Origin: JACVRW01 sp963820315
GTDB taxonomy: Bacteria > Actinomycetota > Thermoleophilia > Solirubrobacterales > Thermoleophilaceae
NCBI GenBank assembly: GCA_963820315.1
Contig: CAWFZK010000046.1
Location: 116,921-180,920, forward strand
Direction: 5' to 3'
DNA: 64,000 nucleotides
The translations under genes were made by a program, and so were the position numbers. The notes beneath the pieces were generated by a model. It made no database searches. It was not told where the DNA came from and was given only the letters and a program-made list of their open reading frames with translations. Of this stretch, positions 25,111 through 33,230 are shown piece after piece (positions within the stretch are counted from its first letter, which is position 1; each line of letters opens with the position of its first letter).

Positions 25111-26601
25111 CTAGGCCGCCTCCGAGACGGCCTCCGCCGCGGGAGCGGCCTCCTCCTCGACTGCAATCGCCGCCGGCGCGCGCAGCACCGTGATCGCCAC
25201 GACCAGGGCCGTCAGGACAAGCCCCGCGCCGACGACGAAGGCGAGCTGGTAGCCCTCGGTGAGCGCCGAGGCCGTGGAGCTGCCGCCGCTCAGCACATCG
25301 TCCGTGCGCGTGCTCGCGAGCGTGGCGAGCACGGCAAGGCCAAGCGCGCCCCCGACCTGCATGGTCGTGTTGATCACGCCCGAGGCGAGCCCCGAGTCAC
25401 TCGCCGTGGCGCCCGACATGGCGAGCGTCATCAGCGCCGGGAACGAGAGGCCCGCGCCGACGCCGAGCAGGATCATCGACGGCAGCACGTCCGCGAAGTA
25501 GCCGGCGTCGACCGGCACGCGCGAGAAGAGCAGCAGGCCGGCCGCGACCAGCGCGAGCCCCGGCAGCAGCGTCGCGCGCTCGCCGAAGCGCGCCATCAGC
25601 CGCGCCGAGAAGCCCAGCGAGAGCACGCCGATGCCGACCGACACCGGCAGGAAGGCGAGGCCCGTCTCGATCGCGTCGTAGCCGAGCACGCCCTGCAGAT
25701 AGAGGGCGCCGAGGAAGAACATCCCGAACAGGCCCGCGACCATCAGCATCTGCACGATGTTGGCTCCGCTGACGTTGCGCGAGCGGAAGATGCGCAGCGG
25801 CACGAGCGGGGTGCGCGTCTTCGCCTCGCGCGCGATGAAGCCCGCCAGCAGCGCCAGCGAGATCGCGCCGAGGACGAGCGTGCGCACGGCGCCGAAGCCG
25901 TACTCGCTTGCCTGAACGATCGTGTACACCGCGAGCATCAGCGCGCCGGTGATCAGCGATGCCCCCAGCACGTCGGCGCCGCGGCGCAGGCCGATGCCCG
26001 GCTCACGGTCGACGAGCCGCAGGGCGAATACCGCGGTCGCGATCCCGATCGGCAGGTTGACGAAGAAGATCCAGTGCCAGCTGATCGCCTGGGTGATCGC
26101 CCCGCCGGCCAGCAGGCCGATGGAGGCGCCCGCGGAGGCGACGAAGCTGTAGACGCCGATCGCCTTCGCCTGGTCCCGGGGCTCCGGGAACATCGTCACG
26201 ATCATGCCGAGGATCACCGCGGAGGTGAGGGCGCCGCCGACGCCCTGGATGAAGCGGGCGCCGATCAGCATCTCCTGGCTCTGCGCGACGCCGCACAGGA
26301 GCGACGCGAGCGTGAACACCGCGAGTCCGATCATGAAGACGTCCTTGCGCCCGACGAGGTCGCCGAGCCGGCCGGCCAGGAGCAGCAGGCCGCCGAAGGC
26401 GATCAGGTAGGCGTTCATCACCCAGGCCAGATCCGACTGCGTGAAGCCGAGGTCGCCCTGGATCGCCGGCAGCGCGACGTTCACGACCGTCGAGTCGAGG
26501 ATGATCATCAGCATCCCGACGCAGAGCACGTAGAGCGCCAGCCAGCGCCTCCGGTCCGTTGCCTCCGTCGCTCCGTTGAGAACTGCTCCGGTCTCGGTCA
26601 T
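25111..26601 (-). CDS. DHA2-family (EmrB/QacA type) multidrug MFS transporter
   Basis: A 496-residue transporter with 14 predicted helices. LDSTVVNVALPAIQGDLGF is the signature of the first helix in the DHA2 family. LAGRLGDLVGRKDVF is the A-motif, and GVYSFVASAGASIGLLAGG the antiporter C-motif region. It should export lipophilic drugs or cations using the proton gradient. The start is taken at the ATG at 26601 (MTETGAVLNG). It lies directly downstream of a marR gene, and the 59-base gap between them holds a clear palindromic operator. Confidence 0.9.
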   Translation of the reverse strand: MTETGAVLNGATEATDRRRWLALYVLCVGMLMIILDSTVVNVALPAIQGDLGFTQSDLAWVMNAYLIAFGGLLLLAGRLGDLVGRKDVFMIGLAVFTLASLLCGVAQSQEMLIGARFIQGVGGALTSAVILGMIVTMFPEPRDQAKAIGVYSFVASAGASIGLLAGGAITQAISWHWIFFVNLPIGIATAVFALRLVDREPGIGLRRGADVLGASLITGALMLAVYTIVQASEYGFGAVRTLVLGAISLALLAGFIAREAKTRTPLVPLRIFRSRNVSGANIVQMLMVAGLFGMFFLGALYLQGVLGYDAIETGLAFLPVSVGIGVLSLGFSARLMARFGERATLLPGLALVAAGLLLFSRVPVDAGYFADVLPSMILLGVGAGLSFPALMTLAMSGATASDSGLASGVINTTMQVGGALGLAVLATLASTRTDDVLSGGSSTASALTEGYQLAFVVGAGLVLTALVVAITVLRAPAAIAVEEEAAPAAEAVSEAA

Positions 26602-26615
26602 GACTCGACCGTACC

Positions 26616-26652
26616 AGATCATCCGAACTTAGATCATCCTGAGCAGGATGAT
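26616..26652. promoter_or_regulatory. Probable MarR operator upstream of the DHA2 pump
   Basis: ATCATCCTG (26633-26641) and CAGGATGAT (26644-26652) form a perfect 9-bp inverted repeat with a 2-base spacer. The half-site AGATCATCC occurs again at 26616-26624, fifteen bases from the copy at 26631-26639. The cluster lies wholly between the marR stop and the pump ATG. A MarR dimer bound here would control pump transcription from an internal promoter. The inverted repeat could alternatively act as an intercistronic attenuator. Confidence 0.6.
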
Positions 26653-26660
26653 TTGTGCGA

Positions 26661-27143
26661 CTAGGTACAACTCCCCGGCGGGGTGTCCGTCACGAGCCGC
26701 GAGAGGCCGCTCAGCAGTGCCGCCCGCTCGCCCTCCGGGAGCCGCGCGAGCACGTCTGCCTGCACCTGATCGATCACCTTCCGCCCCTCGCGCACCTTCG
26801 CCTCGCCCGCCTTCGTCACCGAGATCACGCGCGCGCGCCGGTCATGACTCGACGGGCGGCGCTCGGCGAGCCCGGCCTCCTCGAGGGCGTCCACGGTGGC
26901 GACCATCGTCGTCTTGTCGAGGCCGATCAGGTTGGCGAGCTCGATCTGGGTGCGGTCCTCCCCGAGCGCGGTGGCGAGCACGCAGTAGCGCCGCGACGAC
27001 AGCCCGAGTGGCTCGAGCGCGAGCGCCAGCTCGGCGGCGAGCGCGTGCTCGGCGCGGGCGAGGAGCCAGCCGAGGTTGTCGCTGAGACACTCGGCAGCGC
27101 CCGGGGCCGCCTCGGTTGCGGCGCTTCTCAGCTTTGTCGCCAC
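26661..27143 (-). CDS. MarR-family transcriptional regulator
   Basis: A 160-residue winged-helix dimeric repressor. The DNA-binding core reads DRTQIELANLIGLDKTTMVA, with the recognition helix and the wing RRPSSHDRRARVISVTKAG, all typical of MarR. The flanking helices give the dimer interface. It is first in an operon with the DHA2 efflux pump and presumably lifts repression when it binds a toxic or phenolic ligand. Confidence 0.9.
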   Translation of the reverse strand: MATKLRSAATEAAPGAAECLSDNLGWLLARAEHALAAELALALEPLGLSSRRYCVLATALGEDRTQIELANLIGLDKTTMVATVDALEEAGLAERRPSSHDRRARVISVTKAGEAKVREGRKVIDQVQADVLARLPEGERAALLSGLSRLVTDTPPGSCT

Positions 27144-27164
27144 GGTCCTGATGCTAGCCGCAGC

Positions 27165-28278
27165 TCAGGGCGACGGCTCGAAGCGCAGCTTCCGCTCGGC
27201 CGCCTCGGGCGCCACGAAAGCGAGTAACCGAGCGCCCTCGGCGCGGATCTCGTCGATCGCATCGGGCGCGTCGGAGGGCGCCGGGCTGAAGCGGTCGATG
27301 GTGAGCGTGGCGACCCCGTCCTCCTCCGTGATCTCCCAGTAGGAGCGGAAGAAGCCGTCCAGCAGGAGCTGGCCGATCCACTTCCCGGTCGGGTACGGGA
27401 GGCCGGGGCCGAGCCCGCACAGGACGCGCGAGCGATCGGCATGGGAGAGCAGCAGGTTGTCGTACTCGGGCAGGAAGCGCACGGGCGCCGGGGTGTCCGG
27501 GTCGGCGAACGCGCCGTCGGGCACGTCGAGGAGCTCCTTGCCGTTCTCGTCCCTGAAGCTGCGCAGCTGCGGGCGCAGGCGCGCGACGACCTCGCGCAGG
27601 CCCGTCACCCCGCACCAGGTGCGGATGTCGGTCACGCTCGCGGGACCGAAGGCGGCCAGGTAGCGGAGCACCAGCGCCCCGACGTCCGGCTCGGGGTCGA
27701 GCCCGGCGCCGAGCCAATGCTCTGCCGGCGCCCAGGTGGCCTGCCCGGTCTGGCGCCAGAGGCCGCGCGGAGGCGTCTGGACCAGCGCCGCGTTCAGCGT
27801 CAGCGCGTACGCGAGCGCGAGCGGCTCGGCCTCGGGCCAGCGCGGCGCCAACTCGGCGGCGAGCTGCGCCCTGGTGCGCGGCTCCTGTGCGAGCACGTCG
27901 AGCCCTGCGGCGACGACCTCGTCGACGCCGACGCCGTTCATCCCGGCGGCGTGCGGGCTGCTGAAGGTCCTGGCGAGCACGGGCAGCGTGATCGGGTGGA
28001 TCGCGAGACAGTCGCGCGCCGACACCAGGTGCAGCGTCGAGCGCATCAGGCCGGCCCGGACGAGCGCACGCTCAGCGATCAGGTCGCTGAGGTCCTCCGG
28101 CCGGAAAGCCATCGATGCGCGACCAGAGCGCCACGTACGGGTTCTCGGGCACCTGCGCCTGCATGCCGACGAGCCGCTCGACCATGTCGAGCACGGGCAC
28201 GCGGCTGCGCTCGAGCAGGCCCTGGCGCAAGAGCAGCGCGCGGTTCAGCTCGCGCGGGCTGAGTACCCGGTCCGGCAC
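27165..28278 (-). CDS. AlkZ-like winged-helix DNA glycosylase (one-base frame break)
   Basis: A member of the HTH_42 family of DNA glycosylases, which unhook alkylated or crosslinked bases, or a related protein. The N-terminal 59 residues (GTG at 28278) include RLVGMQAQVPENPYVALW, whose QAQ at about residues 40-42 matches the catalytic Q-x-Q of AlkZ. After WSRIDGF the frame shifts by one base in an AAA/TTT run near 28106 and continues FRPEDLSDLIAERALVRAGL. The junction restores the conserved sequence. The rest has the typical STLHLV, PVRFLPEYDNLLLSHADRSR and LLDGFFRSYWEI blocks. The start overlaps the stop of the upstream oxidoreductase by one base. Starting at ATG 28112 would lose the catalytic motif. 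Confidence 0.78.
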
Positions 28279-29108
28279 TACGCGCGGAGCGCCGCCGCCG
28301 TCTCGCCGAGCCCCTCGATGAAGGCGAGCGGGTCGTCGTCCGGTGTCGAGACGAGGAGCGCGTCGAAGCGCAGGCGGCTCGCGAACTCGGCGATGCGCTC
28401 GGCGTCGAGCCACTCGCCCTGCTCGCCCATCCCGACGTTGGCGGCGCGGACGATCGTGCCTGGGTCCCGCCCGGCCCGTCGCGCCGCCTCGTCGATCAGG
28501 GCCTGGCGCGCTGCGACGTCGTCCTCGGAGAGGTAGCTGCCGCCGACCGACGGCAGCCAGCCGTCGCCGAGCCGCCCCGTCAGCCGCAGCATCCGCGGGC
28601 CGTAGGCGCCCACCCAGAGCCCGATCCGGTGCGCCGGCGGAGGGCCGGGCTTGGCGCCGGCGGCGCGGTGGTGCCTCCCCTCGAAGCGGACGGACTGCTC
28701 CATGTCGAGGAAGGCGCGCATGATCTGCATCGCCTCCTCGAGCGCCTCGACGGACTCGCCGGCCGTACGGCGCGGCCCGCCCATCGCCTCGACGCCCTCC
28801 CAGAAGGCACCGGCGCCGAGGCCGAGCTCGATGCGGCCGCCGCTCAGGAGGTCGAGCGAGGCAGCGGCCTTGGCCAGCACCGCGGGCTGGCGCAGCGGCA
28901 GGTTGATCACGTCCGGCAGCAGCGTGATCCGCTCGGTGCGCGCCGCCAAGTACGCGAGCAGCGTCCAGGTGTCGAAGAAGCGGCGTTGATAGGGGTGGTC
29001 CTGGACGCCCACGAGATCGAGCCCGGCGCGGTCGGCGGTGACGATCTGGGCGACCGTCAGCTCCGGATCGCCCGCATCGGGGACGACGAATACGCCGAGT
29101 TTCGTCAT
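28278..29108 (-). CDS. LLM-class flavin/F420-dependent oxidoreductase
   Basis: A 276-residue luciferase-like TIM-barrel enzyme. Recognisable blocks are VGVQDHPYQRRFFDTWTLLA, ITLLPDVINLPLRQPAVLAK and SGGRIELGLGAGAF, as in the F420-dependent and FMN-dependent subgroup lacking a separate reductase. The later WVGAYGPRMLRLTGRLGDG is also typical. The physiological substrate is unknown. Its ATG at 29108 overlaps the stop of the fusion-protein gene (ATGA), and its own stop overlaps the glycosylase start, so it sits within a tightly coupled four-gene operon. Confidence 0.87.
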   Translation of the reverse strand: MTKLGVFVVPDAGDPELTVAQIVTADRAGLDLVGVQDHPYQRRFFDTWTLLAYLAARTERITLLPDVINLPLRQPAVLAKAAASLDLLSGGRIELGLGAGAFWEGVEAMGGPRRTAGESVEALEEAMQIMRAFLDMEQSVRFEGRHHRAAGAKPGPPPAHRIGLWVGAYGPRMLRLTGRLGDGWLPSVGGSYLSEDDVAARQALIDEAARRAGRDPGTIVRAANVGMGEQGEWLDAERIAEFASRLRFDALLVSTPDDDPLAFIEGLGETAAALRA

Positions 29109-31669
29109 CGCGAGCGCAGCGCGCCCAGGACCGGCACACGCGCCGGCTCGTATTCCGGCGGCGCCGGCAGCAGCCGCGCGCTCGCCATCAGGCGCGCGGC
29201 GAAGAGCCCCAGCTCGTAGCCCATCACGGCGCCGACGAGCACGTCGATCGGGAAGTGGGCGCCGAAGAGCACACGCGTGAGCCCGATCATGACGACATAG
29301 CCGAACAGGGGCCAGCGGAGCGCCGGTAGGGCTGCCGCAGCCGCCGAGGCCATCGCGACCGTCACGATCAGGTGCCCGGACGGGTAGGAGGCGAGGTGCG
29401 CCCAGCTGCGGCCCTCCGCGAGCAGCACCTGGGAGCCGAGCACCTCCTCGGGCCGGGCGCGCTCGACGAACAGCTTGATCACCTCGATCGCGGCGCCGGC
29501 GAGGTAGGCGGCCAGCACCATGCCGAGCACGGCGCCGAGGACGTAGCGCGGCCGGCGCAGGATCACGACCCCGGCGACCAGCGTGGTGAGGACGAGGAGG
29601 ATGTAGTTGCGGGTGTGCGGGTCGAGGGCGTCGTAGAGCCACTCGGGTCCGTCGCCGAGACCGTTGACCGCGGTGAAGAGGGAGTTGTCGAGCGGCTGGA
29701 AGAGCGGCAGCGCGAGCCCGAGCGCGATCGCGGCGAGCAGCATGCTCACGAGCCGCGGCGTCCACGCGCGCAGCACGGCGATCGCATCCGCCGCGCTGCC
29801 CGCCTGCCCGGCGGGCGCGGCCACCAGCGCGCGCGCCACCAGAGCGCCGTCGCCGAGTGGCCTGAAGCCGCTCGGCTCGCCCTCGTAGATGGTCGGGATC
29901 TCGACCGAGCCGACCCGGCGGCCCGCGGCCAGCAGGCTGCGCAGGTGCCGGCTCTCGGCCTCGTAGCCCCCCTCCGGCAACGGCACCGCCCGCAGGGCGT
30001 CCGTGCGGAACAGGCGCATGCCGTTCTGCGTATCGGGGACCCACCTGCGCGTCGTGACGGCCAGCAGCAGGTCGGCGGCGCGGTTCGCAAGCCGGCGGTC
30101 GAGCGGCATCGAGCGACGCTCGCGCCGGTGCCCTATCACGACGTCGCTCTTCCCCGCCGCTTCGACGAAAGCAGGGATGCGCTCGGGGTCGTGCTGACCG
30201 TCGGAGTCGAGCACCACGATCGCCTCGGGCGGGCGCGGATCGCCGAGCAGGAGCGCGACGCCCGCGCTCAGAGCACTGCCCTTGCCACCGTTCTCGGCGC
30301 GCCGCAGCACGCGGACGCGCTCGTCCGCCGCCAGCTCGTCGAGCGTGCCGGCGATCGCGGGCGGCGCGCCGTCGTCGACGAGCACCAGCTCGTCCACGTG
30401 CCGGAGCGCCGCATGAGCCACCTCCGCAGCGCGTGCCGAGGTATAGACGGGGACGACGGCCGCCACGCTGGCGGGCGGCGCCAGCGCGGGTGCGCTGCGG
30501 CCCTGACGGCGCCCCTCGGCGAGCGCGAGCGGCACGAGCGCGGCGAGCGCGGCGGCGCCGAGCCAGAGGACGGCGTCGTAGCCGCCCGTCGCCGCCGCGG
30601 CGAGCCCGGCGAGCGGGAGCGCGGCGGCAGAGGCCACCGCTCGGCCCGCGAAGAAGAGGCCGCTGTAGCTGCCGGCCTCGCCCGCCGGCACGAAGCGCGC
30701 GAAGTAGGGGAAGCCGAGCGCGGTCACGAGCCCGGCGCCGAGAGCAGCCACGGCGAAGGCGGGCGCGGCCCTCCCGATCCCGTCGGCAGGCGCTGCGGCG
30801 AGCAGGCCGGCGCCGAGCATGGCGGCACCGGCGACCAGCAGCGGGTGCACACGCTCGGGCCGGGCGCGTGCCCCGAGCAGCATCCCGACCGCCGTTAGTG
30901 CGCCGAATCCGAGCGGCAGCAGCCCCGCCGTCGCAACGCCGAGCCCGAGGCTGTCCTCGGCGTAGAGCACGAAGAACGCGGGCAGCGCCGCGTACGCGAA
31001 GACCCAGAGAGTCTGTGCGAGCAGCACCTCGCGCGCGCCCTCGCGCCGGAGCGCTTCGCCGAGCCGCGCCCGGCGCGGGGCCGCGGCGGCCGCCGCCGCG
31101 GCGTGCTCACCGAGTCCGAGCCGGCGGCTCACCGCGAGCGTGGGCAGCGCAGCCAGGCCGACCACCAGCGCGGCGAGGACGAAGGCGGCCGCCGGCGCGG
31201 GCTCGATCAGGGCGCCGCCGATCGCGACCGCGATCACGGCACCCACGAGACCGGCTCCCTCCTGGGCGCTCGTCGCCGCGGGCCGGCGGGCGTCGTCGAC
31301 GTCGTCGGCGACGATCGTGCGGTGCGCAGTCGTCAGCGCGTTGAGGCCCGTGTAGGCGAGCGCGGCCGCGGCCGCCAGCGCGAGGTAGGAGCTGGCGTTG
31401 CCGAGCCCGATCGCGACGAGGCCTCCGGCGGTCGCCACCGCGCCCCCGGCGATGAACGGAAGCCGCCGGCCGCGCCGGTCCGACCAGACGCCGGTGGCAA
31501 TCGGGATCGCGAAGCCCGCGATCGCGTTGACCGTCATCACGGCCCCGATCAGCGCCGGCGCGTCGTCGATGCGCTCGAGCAGCACCGGCAGATAGGTGGT
31601 GATGAGCGCGCGGCCGGCTCCCGCCCCGACGGCGGCGAGCGAGAAGACGATCAGGAGCCGCGTTCTCAT
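29105..31669 (-). CDS. Three-part fusion: MFS transporter, GT2 glycosyltransferase, PAP2 phosphatase
   Basis: An uninterrupted 854-residue membrane protein. Residues 1-390 are a 12-helix MFS transporter with the A-motif loop GVWSDRRGRRLPF (60-72). Residues 400-600 are a family 2 glycosyltransferase of the polyprenyl-phosphate mannosyl/glucosyltransferase type: VVPVY, VDDGA, NGGKGSALSAG, DSDGQHDP (488-495) and DTQNGMRLFR. Residues 640-835 are a membrane PAP2 phosphatase with all three motifs: KLFVERARP (732-740), SYPSGH (761-766) and TRVLFGAHFPID (798-809). The three parts suggest coupled handling of a lipid-linked sugar: synthesis, movement across the membrane, and recycling of the lipid phosphate. 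The ATG at 31669 overlaps the TGA of the lipid-kinase gene. I know no characterised protein with this architecture. Confidence 0.9.
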   Translation of the reverse strand: MRTRLLIVFSLAAVGAGAGRALITTYLPVLLERIDDAPALIGAVMTVNAIAGFAIPIATGVWSDRRGRRLPFIAGGAVATAGGLVAIGLGNASSYLALAAAAALAYTGLNALTTAHRTIVADDVDDARRPAATSAQEGAGLVGAVIAVAIGGALIEPAPAAAFVLAALVVGLAALPTLAVSRRLGLGEHAAAAAAAAPRRARLGEALRREGAREVLLAQTLWVFAYAALPAFFVLYAEDSLGLGVATAGLLPLGFGALTAVGMLLGARARPERVHPLLVAGAAMLGAGLLAAAPADGIGRAAPAFAVAALGAGLVTALGFPYFARFVPAGEAGSYSGLFFAGRAVASAAALPLAGLAAAATGGYDAVLWLGAAALAALVPLALAEGRRQGRSAPALAPPASVAAVVPVYTSARAAEVAHAALRHVDELVLVDDGAPPAIAGTLDELAADERVRVLRRAENGGKGSALSAGVALLLGDPRPPEAIVVLDSDGQHDPERIPAFVEAAGKSDVVIGHRRERRSMPLDRRLANRAADLLLAVTTRRWVPDTQNGMRLFRTDALRAVPLPEGGYEAESRHLRSLLAAGRRVGSVEIPTIYEGEPSGFRPLGDGALVARALVAAPAGQAGSAADAIAVLRAWTPRLVSMLLAAIALGLALPLFQPLDNSLFTAVNGLGDGPEWLYDALDPHTRNYILLVLTTLVAGVVILRRPRYVLGAVLGMVLAAYLAGAAIEVIKLFVERARPEEVLGSQVLLAEGRSWAHLASYPSGHLIVTVAMASAAAAALPALRWPLFGYVVMIGLTRVLFGAHFPIDVLVGAVMGYELGLFAARLMASARLLPAPPEYEPARVPVLGALRSR

Positions 31670-32535
31670 GGCGCGGCCACCATCAGGCGTGCGGGTTCGA
31701 CCGTCACGGTCGCCGTGGTGGTGCCGAGCGGAACCGAGTCGGCCACGAGCGGCAGCGGCTCGAGCACGCGTGCGAAGCGCGCGCTCAGCCGCCGCACCCC
31801 GCGCCTGCCGATGTGGCGACCGTTCCGGGCGGCGGCCAGCAGCCACAGCAGCCGGCGGCGGCTGCGGGCCTCGATGGCAACCGTCTCGAAGCGGCCGTCG
31901 CCCGGGTCCGCGCCCGGATCCACCTCGAAGCCGAAGCCGAAGTAGGGCAGGTTCGAGAAGAACAGCTGAGCCGCCGCGCGCGTGCGCAGCACGCCTCCGG
32001 GCAGCCGGACCGCCGCGCCGTACGGGTGATAGTGGACGAGCGCGCGCAGGAAGGCGGCCACACCCTGGCGCAGATCGGCGGAGTTGTCCGAGTCGTAGCC
32101 GGCGCGTGCCTCGGCCTGGAAGCCGGCGCTGACCGCCTCGAGCGCGTACACGAGGCGGTCCGGCGTGACAACGCGGAGCGCATCCAGGGGGCGTGCCGGC
32201 CCGCTCGCGGCGACGGACAGCGCCTGCGCCCACTCGAGCGGGATCCCGAGCGCGCGCGCGATGTTGTTGGCGCGCCCGGCCGGCACCAGCGCGAGCTCCG
32301 GAAGACGGCGGAGCGGGGCGTTGGCGGCGGCGTGGAGGGAGCCGTCCCCGCCGACCAGCACGACGCGTTTGCCCGCCGTCGACGCCCGCCGCAGCTCCGC
32401 CCAGAGCTCCTCCTCGCTGGCTGTCACGACCGTTTCGGCGCCGGCGCCGAGCTTCCGCAGCAGCCGGCCGAGCTCGCGGGCGGTGGCCGCCGGCTCGGAG
32501 ATGCCGCTCGCGCGACCGTTGACGATCACCAGCAA
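31666..32535 (-). CDS. Diacylglycerol/sphingosine-kinase-like lipid kinase
   Basis: A 289-residue enzyme of the DAGK catalytic-domain family, which phosphorylates diacylglycerol or related lipid alcohols. It begins LLVIVNGRASG and has the nucleotide-binding VLVGGDGSLHAAANA, then VPAGRANNIARALGI, the usual substrate-site block (GTGNDxAR in classical members, here GRANNIAR). The C-terminal beta-sandwich ends TVEPARLMVAAP. No ATG is available: I use the TTG at 32535 with AAGG upstream, and GTG at 32529 is the alternative. It heads the operon with the MFS-GT2-PAP2 fusion and is divergent from a free-standing PAP2 gene 36 bases away. Confidence 0.82.
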   Translation of the reverse strand: MLVIVNGRASGISEPAATARELGRLLRKLGAGAETVVTASEEELWAELRRASTAGKRVVLVGGDGSLHAAANAPLRRLPELALVPAGRANNIARALGIPLEWAQALSVAASGPARPLDALRVVTPDRLVYALEAVSAGFQAEARAGYDSDNSADLRQGVAAFLRALVHYHPYGAAVRLPGGVLRTRAAAQLFFSNLPYFGFGFEVDPGADPGDGRFETVAIEARSRRRLLWLLAAARNGRHIGRRGVRRLSARFARVLEPLPLVADSVPLGTTTATVTVEPARLMVAAP

Positions 32536-32571
32536 GGCCGGCGCCTTGCTAGCGTCCGTCTCTCGCGAGCG

Positions 32572-33111
32572 ATGGCTTTCCTGCTCGACCTCGACCGTGC
32601 CGTCATCGAGGCCGCTCCGGCCTTCGAGCACCCCTGGCTGACGGCGCTCTTCGTGATCATCTCGACCTGGTGGGTCAAGGGTCCGCTGCTCGTGGGGCTC
32701 GGTCTCTGCTCGGACCTCCGCTGCCGGCGCCTGCCGCTCGCGTTCGGAGCCGCCGCCGTCGCGGTCGGCGCGGCCTCGCTTGCCTCCGACCTCCTCAAGC
32801 AGGCCTTCGACCGCGCTCGGCCGCCGGAGCTCGATCCAACGCTCGGCTCGCTCGCGCCCCTGCCGGACAACGCTTCCTTCCCGTCGGGCCACAGCGCCAC
32901 CGCGTTCGCGGCCGCCACCGCGGTGGCGATCATCAGCCCGCGCCTGCGGCCCTGGGCGCTCGGCATTGCGGCGGCCGTGGCTCTGTCGCGGCTCTACCTG
33001 CGCGTGCACTTCCCGCTCGACGTGATGGCCGGCGCGCTCCTGGGCGCCGGTCTCGGCGCCCTCTGCGCGCTGCTCGCCCTGCGCATCGTCCGCCCGGTCG
33101 CCGCGGCTTGA
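32572..33111 (+). CDS. Membrane PAP2-family phosphatase
   Basis: A 179-residue integral membrane phosphatase, probably acting on phosphatidic acid or undecaprenyl pyrophosphate. All three PAP2 motifs are present: KQAFDRARP near residue 80, SFPSGHSATAF near 102, and SRLYLRVHFPLD near 137. About five transmembrane helices surround them. It starts at ATG 32572 (MAFLLDLDRAVIEA) and is divergent from the lipid kinase gene. A second PAP2 domain is present in the fusion protein encoded on the other strand, so this locus holds two lipid phosphatases and one lipid kinase. Confidence 0.9.
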   Translation: MAFLLDLDRAVIEAAPAFEHPWLTALFVIISTWWVKGPLLVGLGLCSDLRCRRLPLAFGAAAVAVGAASLASDLLKQAFDRARPPELDPTLGSLAPLPDNASFPSGHSATAFAAATAVAIISPRLRPWALGIAAAVALSRLYLRVHFPLDVMAGALLGAGLGALCALLALRIVRPVAAA

Positions 33112-33230
33112 GCGCAGCCCCTCGTCGTCGAGGTCAAGGTTGCGCTGGCGTACCGGATCCATAGTTCGATGACAGTCGAATAGTTTCCTTTCACGAGGGT
33201 ACGCACCGCTTGGCATAACTTGTGTGCGCC

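Noticed and set aside
24553..26664. 703-codon open frame on the plus strand opposite the DHA2 pump
   Set aside because: Composition is Arg/Glu/Gln/His-rich with no domain and it mirrors the real genes on the other strand. Long antisense frames are expected at this GC content.
33160..33185. Short inverted repeat TTCGA/TCGAA upstream of the ureide operon as an operator
   Set aside because: The arms are only five bases with a six-base spacer, too weak to claim without other support.
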